Numbered from the stretch's first letter, positions 1-6,428 are shown. The stretch is 7,338 nucleotides of DNA from an uncultured Alphaproteobacteria bacterium (GCA_903933475.1 CAIZKE010000158.1:1-7338); one strand, 5' to 3'. Made by a program: numbers and translations. Notes: generated by a model from the sequence alone, not told the origin.

Positions 1-711
1 CCGGGGTCCGCCGAGGCGACCCGCCTGCTCCGTCCCCTTGGCTTCGGCCGGGCCGACCTCGTGGTCGCTGCCCCACGCAGCTGGCTCGACGTGTCCGTCA
101 TGTCCGACCTCGAGGACGTGGCCCATGAGCGACTGGTCCGTACCGGCCGCCGGCTGAGGGTGGCGACCAAGTACCTGGCCCAGACCCGTGAATTCTTCGC
201 CCGCCACGGAATCGCCGATTACCGGATCGTCGAGTCGGGGGGTGCCACCGAAGGCGCCCCGGCCGCTGGGGTCGCCGACATCGTCGTCGACATCACAACG
301 ACGGGGGCCACCCTTCAGGCCAATGACCTGAAGATCCTGGGGGACGGTGTCATCCTGAGGAGCCAGGCCCACCTCGCCGCAGGCCTTCGGGCCGACTGGA
401 CCCCTGAGGGGCTCGCCGCTGCGGAATCGCTGATCCGGATCTTCGAGGCCCGGGCTGCCGCCCATGCCTCGGCCACCCTCATCTGGCCCGGCGGCGACGA
501 CGATCCGATCCTGCCCGACCTTGAGGCCCTGGGGGCCGTCCGACGGCCCAACGGCCTGCTGGCACCGGTCGCCCTGGTCCCCCGGGTGGCGGAACGTCTG
601 ACTGCCGCGGGACGGGGGCCGGTTACCGCCTCCCGGCCGGACTTCGTCTTCGAGAGGGCCTGTCCGCCATGGGACGGTCTCCGGGCCGCTCTGAGAAAAA
701 CTGACACGTGA
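1..711 (+). CDS. hisG: ATP phosphoribosyltransferase HisG, 5' end missing
   Basis: HisG condenses ATP with PRPP to phosphoribosyl-ATP, the first and feedback-controlled step of histidine synthesis, in the cytoplasm. The frame is open from base 1 with no convincing start, so the N-terminus lies outside the window; 236 residues are visible, ending at TGA 709-711. Seen: the HisG-typical stretch VVAAPRSWLDVS (residues 21-32), RVATKYL (53-59), the ESGGATEGAPAAG segment, and the PRPP-binding loop DITTTGATL at 97-105. About 130 residues follow this loop, far more than in short-form HisG proteins (B. subtilis type), so a C-terminal domain (about 155-236) is present beyond the catalytic core. Its predicted beta-alpha-beta pattern suggests a small regulatory ACT-like fold, which is inference. 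In relatives hisG often follows hisZ/hisS; that side is not visible here. A strong terminator lies 177 bases downstream. The GTG at 61 is an internal codon, not the start. Confidence 0.95.
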   Translation, partial: PGSAEATRLLRPLGFGRADLVVAAPRSWLDVSVMSDLEDVAHERLVRTGRRLRVATKYLAQTREFFARHGIADYRIVESGGATEGAPAAGVADIVVDITTTGATLQANDLKILGDGVILRSQAHLAAGLRADWTPEGLAAAESLIRIFEARAAAHASATLIWPGGDDDPILPDLEALGAVRRPNGLLAPVALVPRVAERLTAAGRGPVTASRPDFVFERACPPWDGLRAALRKTDT

Positions 712-764
712 GTCAGATAATTCCCTGTTCCTCTCCAAAGGTGGGCCTTGAATCAGGGCGGTGG

Positions 765-793
765 TTGACAGGATCGCGAATTTGACCTCAATT
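765..793 (+). promoter_or_regulatory. possible promoter upstream of the hairpin cluster
   Basis: A perfect TTGACA (765-770) is followed after 17 bases by a poor -10 match, TCAATT (788-793). A second TTGAC lies 17 bases further on (782-786), and a symmetric GAATT-N7-AATTC (778-794) overlaps the putative -10. The -35 is good and the -10 weak, so this could be an activated or repressed promoter, or chance. If real it would fire into the three hairpins that end at the terminator near 915. Confidence 0.25.
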
Positions 794-799
794 CCCCCC

Positions 800-915
800 A
801 AGCGAGAGACACGACGGCATTCGACCATCGATCTCCGGCGTTTCGGGGAGGAAACGCCCTTCTAGATTCGAAGCCGCAGAGCTTCAGCAACCCGCCGGAA
901 GGCGGGTTGTTTTTT
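800..915 (+). ncRNA. candidate small RNA or structured hisG 3' UTR
   Basis: Three hairpins stand in a row. The first is GGCGTTTC (837-844) pairing perfectly with GAAACGCC (851-858) around loop GGGGAG. The second is GAAGC (870-874) with GCTTC (881-885) around CGCAGA. The third is the terminator stem 888-909 with its T run. A TTGACA hexamer lies upstream at 765. Non-coding sequence with stacked hairpins ending in an intrinsic terminator is the usual shape of a bacterial trans-acting sRNA of roughly 115 nt. The purine-rich first loop (GGGGAG, continuing into GAAA) could pair with pyrimidine-rich targets. The left boundary is a guess from the promoter hexamer. I do not recognise it as a named RNA family. 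The alternative is that it is simply the 3' UTR and terminator of the his operon, or is released from it by processing. Confidence 0.28.
888..915 (+). terminator. Rho-independent terminator after hisG
   Basis: A perfect 9-bp stem CAACCCGCC (888-896) / GGCGGGTTG (901-909) with a stable GGAA tetraloop is followed directly by six T residues (910-915). It points rightwards, so it ends hisG transcription and/or a small RNA made from this gap. It also insulates the flavoprotein gene, which must then have its own promoter between about 916 and 1130. Confidence 0.88.
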
Positions 916-931
916 GCCCGCCCTCAGTATT

Positions 932-947
932 TTGACCAACCTGTCAA
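932..947. promoter_or_regulatory. operator-like inverted repeat upstream of the flavoprotein gene
   Basis: TTGAC (932-936) and GTCAA (943-947) form a 5-6-5 inverted repeat just after the terminator, in the only AT-rich patch before the flavoprotein gene. This geometry is typical of a dimeric helix-turn-helix regulator site. No regulator gene is in view and the downstream promoter is not recognisable, so its role is unknown. Confidence 0.25.
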
Positions 948-1122
948 TTTAGGGGTGCAGCCGGACCCGGGCTCGGCTGGCGGCGGCGAAGGCGGCGCTT
1001 GCGTCCAGGCGGGCGATGCCGCCAGAAGGAGGAGGGTGGCCGCGGCCGCCCGCAGGGGTCCGTTTCAGGTCTTGTCGCCAGACCGCCGCTAAAGCCCTCG
1101 ATCCACCAGCCCGTCGAAACCC

Positions 1123-1127
1123 GGAGA
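1123..1127 (+). promoter_or_regulatory. ribosome binding site deciding the flavoprotein start
   Basis: GGAGA lies 3 bases before ATG 1131 and 9 bases before a second in-frame ATG at 1137. Either can be used, giving proteins that differ by two residues (MSMQRPR or MQRPR). The spacing slightly favours the second, and convention picks the first. Both exclude the longer frame that reaches back to 999. Confidence 0.5.
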
Positions 1128-1130
1128 CCC

Positions 1131-2354
1131 ATGTCCATGCAACGTCCCAGGGTCGTCATCGTTGGCGCTGGCCCGGCAGGTCTCATGGCTGCCGAGACGC
1201 TGGCCCGCGGCGGAGCCCGGGTCGTGGTGCACGAGCGTATGCCCAGTCCGGCGCGACGCCTGCTGATGGCCGGGCGCGGGGGTCTCAACCTGACCCACTC
1301 CGAGGGCCTGACGGAGATGATCGCCCGTTACGGCGACCGGTCGGGGACCCTCGCCCCCCTGCTGGAGGCCTTTCCGCCCCAGGCCCTGCGCGACTGGGCC
1401 GAAGGCCTGGGCCAGGACACCTTCGTCGGCTCCAGCGGCCGGGTGTTTCCACGCCGCCTGAAGGCCTCGCCCCTCGTCCGGGCCTGGCTGGCCCGGCTTG
1501 ACAGCCTGGGCGTGGAGCTTCGGCTTCGCTCGACCTGGACGGGCTGGGACGGGGAGGGCCGACCCACCTTCCGCCAGGCCGGGGGCGAGGACACCCCCGA
1601 GGTGGGCCCCGAGGCAGCCGACGCCCTTCTGCTCTCCACGGGTGGGGCGAGCTGGCCCCGGCTGGGCGCGGACGGCACCTGGGTTGCGACCCTTGCGGCG
1701 GCGGGCGTGGGGTCGGCGCCCCTCAGGCCTGCCAACTGCGGCTTCGTCGCAGACTTCAGCCCGGCCTTTCCCGGCGACCATGCCGGTCGGCCCTTGAAGG
1801 GTGTCGAGGTCCGGTTCGCCGGGCGCGCAGTGCGGGGCGAGGTGATGCTGACCCGGCAGGGGATCGAGGGCGGAGCCGTCTACGCGCTTTCGGCCGCCCT
1901 CCGGGACGCAGTGGAGGCGGGGGGCGAGGCCATGGTCGAGATCGACCTCAGGCCGGGCCGCAGCCTCGAAGATCTTGTCGCAAGGCTGGCGCGCACCGAC
2001 CGGAAGGCCAGCCTCTCCAACCGTCTCCGCAAGGCCTTGGCCCTGTCGCCGCAGGAGATCGGGCTCCTCCGCGAGGCGGGGCCGCTAGCATCGGACCTGG
2101 AGGCCCTGGCAGCGCGCATCCGCTCGATTCCCCTGCGCCTGACCGGGACCACAGGGCTGGACCGCGCGATCTCCACCGCCGGTGGTGTCCGGTTCGAAGA
2201 TCTCGACCCGGGCCTTCAGCTCCGCGCCCGGCCGGGGGTCTGGATCGCCGGGGAGATGCTCGACTGGGAGGCACCTACGGGCGGCTATCTCCTCCAGGCC
2301 GTCTTCGCCACAGGCGTTCACGCCGCCCGGGACATCCTCTCCCAGCGGGGATGA
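1131..2354 (+). CDS. FAD-dependent oxidoreductase, HI0933 / TIGR03862-type flavoprotein
   Basis: A cytosolic flavoprotein of 407 residues, the usual length for the TIGR03862 (PP_4765-like) branch of the HI0933/YhiN/BaiN family. The N-terminal Rossmann motif VVIVGAGPAGLMAAE gives GxGxxG at G12, G14, G17, with the ribose-binding acidic residue E35 in VVVHERM. A family-typical segment with GRGGLNLTHSE follows (about 48-58). The C-terminal FAD signature runs from about 369 with IAGEMLDWEAPTGGY (372-386) and LLQAVFATG. The middle holds the substrate domain. Some HI0933 relatives act as NAD(P)H-dependent reductases (BaiN was proposed for bile acids), but the substrate of this branch is unknown to me and should not be guessed. 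The frame is open back to 999, but that extension is Arg/Gly-rich with no ribosome site. The gene stands alone, isolated by a terminator upstream and convergent with the peptidase downstream. Confidence 0.9.
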   Translation: MSMQRPRVVIVGAGPAGLMAAETLARGGARVVVHERMPSPARRLLMAGRGGLNLTHSEGLTEMIARYGDRSGTLAPLLEAFPPQALRDWAEGLGQDTFVGSSGRVFPRRLKASPLVRAWLARLDSLGVELRLRSTWTGWDGEGRPTFRQAGGEDTPEVGPEAADALLLSTGGASWPRLGADGTWVATLAAAGVGSAPLRPANCGFVADFSPAFPGDHAGRPLKGVEVRFAGRAVRGEVMLTRQGIEGGAVYALSAALRDAVEAGGEAMVEIDLRPGRSLEDLVARLARTDRKASLSNRLRKALALSPQEIGLLREAGPLASDLEALAARIRSIPLRLTGTTGLDRAISTAGGVRFEDLDPGLQLRARPGVWIAGEMLDWEAPTGGYLLQAVFATGVHAARDILSQRG

Positions 2355-2358
2355 GTCC

Positions 2359-4401
2359 CTACCAGATGCGGGCCCGCGCCTCCGGAGGCAGGTACATGCC
2401 GTCCCCCGGCTTCACACCGAAGGCCTGGTAGAAGGCATCGACATTGCGCATCGGGACGGAGACGCGCGCCCGGGGTGGCGAGTGCGAATCGGTGGACAAA
2501 AGCTGGCGGGCCCTGTCCTCCCGAACCTTGGAGCGCCAGACCTGGGCCCACCCGTAGAATACCCTCTGCTCTCCAGTCAGCCCATCGATCACCGGGGCGG
2601 GTGCGCCCTTCAGGGAGGTCCGGTAGGCGTCCAGGGCGAGCAGGACCCCGCCCAGGTCGGCGATGTTCTCGCCCATGGTCAGATCGCTCTTGATGAAGGC
2701 GCCGGGCAGGACCTCGAAGGCAGAGTACTGGGCACCCAGCTTGGTCGCCTCGGTGGTGAAGCGCTTGGCGTCCTCGGGGGTCCACCAGTCGGACAGCCGG
2801 CCGTCGCCGTCGGACTTGCGGCCCTGATCATCGAATCCATGGGTGATCTCGTGGCCGATCACACCGCCGATCCCGCCGTAATTGATGGCCATGTCGCCGT
2901 TGGGATCGAAGAAGGGCGGCTGCAGTATGGCAGCTGGGAAGACGATCATGTTCCGGGTCGAGGCGTAATAGGCGTTCACCGTCGCCGGGGTCATTCCCCA
3001 CTCCTTCCGGTCGACCGGCTGGTCGAGACGGGCAATGCGGCGGTTCCAGTCCCACTGGCGTGAGCGGCTGACATCGCCGAACAGGTCTCCCGGTTTCATC
3101 TCCAGCCCGGAATAGTCCCGCCAGGTCTCGGGATAGCCGATCATGACGCTTAACTTGGACAGCTTCTCCAGCGCCTTGGCCCGTGTCTCGGGACCCATCC
3201 ACGAGACGGTCTCGATCCGGCCCCGCATGGCGGTCTTGATGTCGGCGACCAGTCCCTCCATCAGCGCCTTGGACTCAGGGGGGAAGTAGGCAGCGACATA
3301 GTCACGGCCCAGGGCCTCGCCCAGCTGGTCGTCCACCAGGGTCACGGCGCGCTTCCAGCGCGGTTGCTGTTGCGGCTGACCGGTCAGCACCTTGCCGCGG
3401 AACTCGAAGTTGGCCTGTTCGAAGGCCGGGGCGAGGTAGGGTGCGGCCTTATCGGTCAGGCTCAGGGCCATGTAGGCCTTCAGGGTGGAGATGGGAGTTT
3501 CGGCGAAGATTTTTGCGATCTCAGGGAAGGCGCCCTGTTCTCTAACCACCACCCGCTTCACCCCACCGAGGCCTGCAGCCTTGAGATAGTCCGCCCAGGG
3601 AAAGCCGGTAGCACTCCGGGACAGTCCGGCCAGGTCCGTGGCGTTGTAGGTGCGGTCGCGGTCGCGGCGCTGGGCGCTGGTCCAGGACGCCGTGGCGATC
3701 CGGGTCTCGAAGGCCAGGATTGCATCCGCGGATTTGGCGGCATCCGGCCAGCCGGCGAGACCTAGCATCCGCTCTACATAGGCCCGGTACTCTGTCCTCT
3801 GTCGCGCGAAACGCGGCTCCAGGTAGTAGTCGCGGTCCGGAAGATTGAGGCCGGACTGGCCAAGGTAGACGGCATAGGCCTGCGGGTTGCGGGCATCATC
3901 CGAGATAAACACCGAGAAGATGGATCCGCCAAACCCGCCTGCGGCCTTGCCCATGAGCCGAGCGATGTCCCGCCGGCTGCCGGCCGCGCGGATTTCCGCA
4001 AGGGCGGGCTGGATGGGCCCCGCGCCCAGGGCGGTCACGGCCTGTTCGTCCATGAAGTTACGATAGAGGGTCGCCAGGCGCTGGCGGTCAGGCGAGGGTG
4101 CCGGATCGGCGGCTGCGGTCTCCAGGACGGCGTGCATCCGGTCCACCGAGAGTTCGCGCAGGCCGTCGAAGGCCCCGAAGCTCGACCGGTCCGCCGGGAT
4201 GACCAGCCGATCCACATAGGCACCATTGGCGTGGGCGAAGAAATCCTGGCCGGCGGGGATCGTCGCATCGCGCCCGGACATGTCGAAGCCCCAGGTGCCC
4301 ATGCGGGGGGCGCTGAGGTCGGCCGCGAAGGCCGGCGGGGCGAGGGCCGACAGGACAAGGGCGGCGGCCCCGAGGGCGAGGCGGGGGCGGGACAGGGACA
4401 T
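2359..4401 (-). CDS. secreted M13 family zinc metallopeptidase (neprilysin/PepO-like)
   Basis: A 680-residue endopeptidase expected to cut short peptides in the periplasm. A signal peptide is clear: SRPR, then a hydrophobic stretch, then PAFA|AD with cleavage near residue 26. The M13 N-terminal domain fills about 30-420. The catalytic part shows substrate-binding NAYY (476-479), the zinc motif HEITH (H517, E518, H521), the third ligand in GENIAD (E578, with D582), and H640 and R646 in the segment HSPPRAR, matching neprilysin H711 and R717. The chain ends in Trp, as in the family. All key residues are present, so it should be active. It contains no cysteine at all, unlike animal members, which are disulfide-rich. 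I chose ATG 4401 because a GGAG lies 6 bases upstream; the TTG two codons earlier abuts that GGAG. The stop is 4 bases from the convergent flavoprotein stop, with no terminator visible between them. Confidence 0.96.
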   Translation of the reverse strand: MSLSRPRLALGAAALVLSALAPPAFAADLSAPRMGTWGFDMSGRDATIPAGQDFFAHANGAYVDRLVIPADRSSFGAFDGLRELSVDRMHAVLETAAADPAPSPDRQRLATLYRNFMDEQAVTALGAGPIQPALAEIRAAGSRRDIARLMGKAAGGFGGSIFSVFISDDARNPQAYAVYLGQSGLNLPDRDYYLEPRFARQRTEYRAYVERMLGLAGWPDAAKSADAILAFETRIATASWTSAQRRDRDRTYNATDLAGLSRSATGFPWADYLKAAGLGGVKRVVVREQGAFPEIAKIFAETPISTLKAYMALSLTDKAAPYLAPAFEQANFEFRGKVLTGQPQQQPRWKRAVTLVDDQLGEALGRDYVAAYFPPESKALMEGLVADIKTAMRGRIETVSWMGPETRAKALEKLSKLSVMIGYPETWRDYSGLEMKPGDLFGDVSRSRQWDWNRRIARLDQPVDRKEWGMTPATVNAYYASTRNMIVFPAAILQPPFFDPNGDMAINYGGIGGVIGHEITHGFDDQGRKSDGDGRLSDWWTPEDAKRFTTEATKLGAQYSAFEVLPGAFIKSDLTMGENIADLGGVLLALDAYRTSLKGAPAPVIDGLTGEQRVFYGWAQVWRSKVREDRARQLLSTDSHSPPRARVSVPMRNVDAFYQAFGVKPGDGMYLPPEARARIW

Positions 4402-4407
4402 CAGCAA

Positions 4408-4411
4408 CTCC
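4408..4411 (-). promoter_or_regulatory. ribosome binding site of the M13 peptidase
   Basis: On the minus strand GGAG is followed by TTGCTG and then ATG at 4401, an ideal 6-base spacing. This decides for ATG 4401 over the in-frame TTG at 4407, which would touch the Shine-Dalgarno sequence. Confidence 0.8.
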
Positions 4412-4564
4412 GGTCATCGATAGGTCGGGGCGCGAACAATGCCGCTGAACCGCGCCTCCGGCATCCATTTTCTGGCACCTGGGCGATTCCAGGCCGCCGC
4501 GATCGAGGGCGAAGTCGCGACGGGGTCGCGCACCCCGGTGTCCTGGGCCATAGTCCGGTCTGAC

Positions 4565-4570
4565 GAGGAA
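4565..4570 (+). promoter_or_regulatory. ribosome binding site of the antiporter gene
   Basis: GAGGAA ends 4 bases before ATG 4575, with the GG core 6 bases away. This supports 4575 as the start; no better in-frame start exists nearby. Confidence 0.75.
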
Positions 4571-4574
4571 AACC

Positions 4575-6326
4575 ATGGCGCACCCGGCTCCCGGAGATTT
4601 CAAGGACGTTGTCCTGTTCCTGGCGACGGCGGGCATCGTGGTTCCCCTGTTCCGTCGCTGGCGGATCAGTCCGGTGTTGGGCTTCCTCGGGGCGGGCGTC
4701 CTGCTTGGACCTTCCGGACTGGGTGCCCTGGGCGCGCATGCGCCCTGGGTTGCTGAGCTCACCATCAATTCGCCCCGGGAACTTGCCCAGCTGGGCGAGC
4801 TGGGCGTGGTCTTCCTGATGTTCATGATCGGGCTCGAACTGTCCTGGGCCCGGCTCTGGCTCATGCGGCGCTATGTCTTCGGTCTGGGTGCCCTGCAGGT
4901 CCTCGGCTGCGGGCTGATCGTTGGCCTGACGTCCTATCTCCTCGGGGCCTCCCCTGCCGCCGCCGCCGCGGTTGGCGCGGCCATGGCGCTTTCGTCCACC
5001 GCCGTCGTCATGCCCATCCTCACGGAGAATCGCCGCCAGCACGTCCAGGCCGGGCGGGTCACCTTCGCCGTGCTCCTGTTCCAGGATCTCGCCGTCGCGC
5101 CCATACTGATCACCCTTTCCCTCCTCGGCCGTGAGGACGGCGCGGGCCTGTCGCCCGATTTGCTCCTTAGCTTCGCACCGGCGGTCGCCGTAGTCGCCGG
5201 CCTGGTCGGGTTCGGCCGGTTCCTCCTGCGCCCCATGATGCGGTCGGTGGCCAAGGCGCGGAGCGAGGAGCTGTTCATGGCCGCCTGCCTCCTGGTGGTC
5301 CTGGGGTCCGGCCTGCTGGCGGCCTTCGCCGGCCTCTCCATGGCGCTCGGCGCCTTTGTCGCCGGCCTGCTCCTGGCCGAGACCGAATTCCGCCATCAGG
5401 TCGAGCAGGTCATCGAACCCTTCAAGGGCCTGCTGCTCGGGCTCTTCTTTCTCGCCGCCGGGATCGGCCTGGATGTCGGCCTGATTCTCGAGGAGCCCCT
5501 CCAGGTCGCTGGTGTCACCTTCGGCCTCATGGGCCTGAATGCAGCCCTGATCTTCGGGCTTGCCAGAGGGTTTGGCCTGAAATGGCGGTCGGCCGTGGAA
5601 ACCGCCCTGCTCCTGGCGGCCAGCGGGGAGTTTGCCTTCGTCATCCTCGGCTCGGCCATGACCCAGGGCCTGGTTCCCGATGCGCTGGGGCAAAGCCTGC
5701 TGGTCTCGGCGACCCTGTCCATGATGTGCATCCCGGCCCTTGCCGCCCTGGGGCTGCGAATTGCCGGGCGCGCCGTCGCCGGTGTCGCCGAGGCTGCGGG
5801 CCCTGGGGAGACTGGGGAAGGGCGGATCCTGCTGGTTGGCTTTGGCCGGGTCGGCCGGCTGGTCGGCGAAATGCTCGACCGGCACGGCCTGCCCTGGTCG
5901 GCGATCGACCAGGATGCAGGTGTGGTCGAGCGGGGACGCCGGGCCGGGCACAGCCTCTTCTTCGGAGACGCCCAGCGTCCGGGCTTCCTCGAGCGCTGTG
6001 GCCTGGATTCGGCCCGGGCCCTCGTCGTTACCGCCGACGCCGACGGGGATGACCTCGGTGCCGTCGAGGCCCTGGTCTCCCTCGTCCGTGACCGCAGGCC
6101 GGACCTGACCATCGTCGCGCGGGCGCGGGACAGCCTGCAGGCCCTGCGTTTGTATGACCTGGGGGTGAGCGATGCGGTGCCAGAGACGGTGGAGGCCAGT
6201 CTCCAGCTCTCAGAGGCGGTCCTGTTGGGCGTCGGCCTACCCGCCGGGCCTGTGATCGCCTCTATCCACGAAAGACGGGATGCCTTCCGGCGGGAACTCA
6301 ACCCTAGGGATGGATTGCGCTCATGA
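4575..6326 (+). CDS. KefB/KefC-like CPA2 cation:proton antiporter with TrkA-N domain
   Basis: A 583-residue inner membrane protein predicted to exchange K+ (or Na+) for H+, as KefB/KefC do when protecting cells from electrophiles. Residues 1 to about 400 are the CPA2 transport domain: many hydrophobic segments, GVLLGPSGLG (41-50), MIGLELS (84-90), and the family's ion-site motif LFQDLAVAP with Q170-D171. IEPFKGLLLGLFF (280-292) nearly copies the regulatory loop of E. coli KefB/KefC. Residues about 417-540 form a TrkA-N/KTN Rossmann domain: ILLVGFGRVGRLVG with G422, G424, G427, and acidic D445, suggesting NAD(H) binding. The length is close to KefB/KefC (about 600). No gene for the flavin ancillary subunit KefF or KefG is adjacent in this window. 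It is transcribed alone, divergent from the peptidase. Ion choice and glutathione gating cannot be read from the sequence; a glutathione-independent CPA2 antiporter is the main alternative. Confidence 0.92.
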   Translation: MAHPAPGDFKDVVLFLATAGIVVPLFRRWRISPVLGFLGAGVLLGPSGLGALGAHAPWVAELTINSPRELAQLGELGVVFLMFMIGLELSWARLWLMRRYVFGLGALQVLGCGLIVGLTSYLLGASPAAAAAVGAAMALSSTAVVMPILTENRRQHVQAGRVTFAVLLFQDLAVAPILITLSLLGREDGAGLSPDLLLSFAPAVAVVAGLVGFGRFLLRPMMRSVAKARSEELFMAACLLVVLGSGLLAAFAGLSMALGAFVAGLLLAETEFRHQVEQVIEPFKGLLLGLFFLAAGIGLDVGLILEEPLQVAGVTFGLMGLNAALIFGLARGFGLKWRSAVETALLLAASGEFAFVILGSAMTQGLVPDALGQSLLVSATLSMMCIPALAALGLRIAGRAVAGVAEAAGPGETGEGRILLVGFGRVGRLVGEMLDRHGLPWSAIDQDAGVVERGRRAGHSLFFGDAQRPGFLERCGLDSARALVVTADADGDDLGAVEALVSLVRDRRPDLTIVARARDSLQALRLYDLGVSDAVPETVEASLQLSEAVLLGVGLPAGPVIASIHERRDAFRRELNPRDGLRS

Positions 6327-6337
6327 GGCCCTGGCGG

Positions 6338-6382
6338 TCCCGGAGCCTCGGGATTCCGGCTTTCGCTCCCGGAAGCGAACCG
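6338..6382 (+). other. tandem hairpins after the antiporter stop
   Basis: Eleven bases after the stop codon, TCCCG (6338-6342) can pair with CGGGA (6349-6353), and TTCGCT (6362-6367) with AGCGAA (6374-6379), the latter extendable by CGG (6357-6359) / CCG (6380-6382) across a 2-base bulge. There is no T run on the plus strand; five A residues follow at 6384-6388. This is therefore not a standard intrinsic terminator, but it could stabilise or end the antiporter message with other factors. Confidence 0.3.
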
Positions 6383-6418
6383 CAAAAACAAGTTAGTGTT
6401 GCACTCCCGACACTTCCA

Positions 6419-6428
6419 CGACATGTCG
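6419..6428. promoter_or_regulatory. palindrome CGACATGTCG in the porin promoter region
   Basis: A perfect 10-base palindrome sits 62 bases before the porin start, 7 bases upstream of a TATACA (6436-6441) that could serve as a -10 element; no good -35 pairs with it. Just upstream, AGTGT (6395-6399) and ACACT (6410-6414) form another inverted repeat. The position suits a repressor or activator site for the porin gene, but the regulator is unknown. Confidence 0.3.

Larger units (their letters stand above)
712..1130. other. 419-base non-coding gap between hisG and the flavoprotein gene
   Basis: No reading frame here looks like a protein. The short open frames are Arg/Pro/Ala-rich and lack a plausible ribosome site. 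The left part (about 712-955) is more AT-rich than its surroundings and carries a TTGACA hexamer, three tandem hairpins, an intrinsic terminator and an inverted repeat, each listed separately. The right part (about 956-1130) is very GC-rich. It contains a purine-rich AAGGAGGAGG at 1027-1036 that looks like a ribosome site, but it abuts a GTG opening only an 18-codon frame (1036-1092), so I do not call a gene there. Confidence 0.6.
4402..4574. promoter_or_regulatory. divergent intergenic region with three inverted repeats
   Basis: This must hold the promoters of both the leftward peptidase and the rightward antiporter, yet I find no good -35/-10 pair on either strand. It does hold three inverted repeats: ATGCCG (4439-4444) / CGGCAT (4459-4464), CCTGG (4478-4482) / CCAGG (4489-4493) with a 6-base spacer, and CGCGAC (4516-4521) / GTCGCG (4525-4530) with a 3-base loop. 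The last lies 45 bases before the antiporter start and could be a 5' UTR hairpin. A GATTC (4485-4489), a possible CcrM methylation site, sits in the middle repeat. Confidence 0.4.

Noticed and set aside
859..915. TTCGAA at 868-873 as a tRNA or tmRNA T-arm
   Set aside because: The flanking 5-base arms do not pair, and there is no acceptor stem, anticodon arm or CCA at the right distance.
1036..1092. 18-codon frame starting GTG after a strong AAGGAGGAGG
   Set aside because: The purine-rich sequence abuts the GTG with almost no spacing, the peptide is Ala/Arg-rich and unrecognisable, and there is no attenuator downstream.
999..1130. 44-codon N-terminal extension of the flavoprotein
   Set aside because: Arg/Gly/Pro-rich, no ribosome site at 999, and the conserved Rossmann motif begins right after ATG 1131/1137, where a GGAGA is present.
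2182..3063. 293-codon plus-strand frame opposite the 3' end of the M13 peptidase
   Set aside because: It overlaps the end of the flavoprotein and is antisense to the peptidase's catalytic domain; no domain or start signal.
4472..4488. Sigma-54 promoter suggested by TGGCAC
   Set aside because: There is no GC doublet at the required 10-base distance from the GG; only the -24 half resembles the consensus.
4401..5951. 516-codon open frame on the minus strand opposite the antiporter
   Set aside because: Gly/Gln/Glu/Asp-rich composition without a domain, fully antisense to the antiporter, typical of the mirror frame of a GC-rich membrane protein gene.
6354..6388. Intrinsic terminator for the antiporter
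   Set aside because: The hairpins are followed by an A run, not a T run, on the plus strand; in the minus direction the T run precedes the stem, so neither strand fits.
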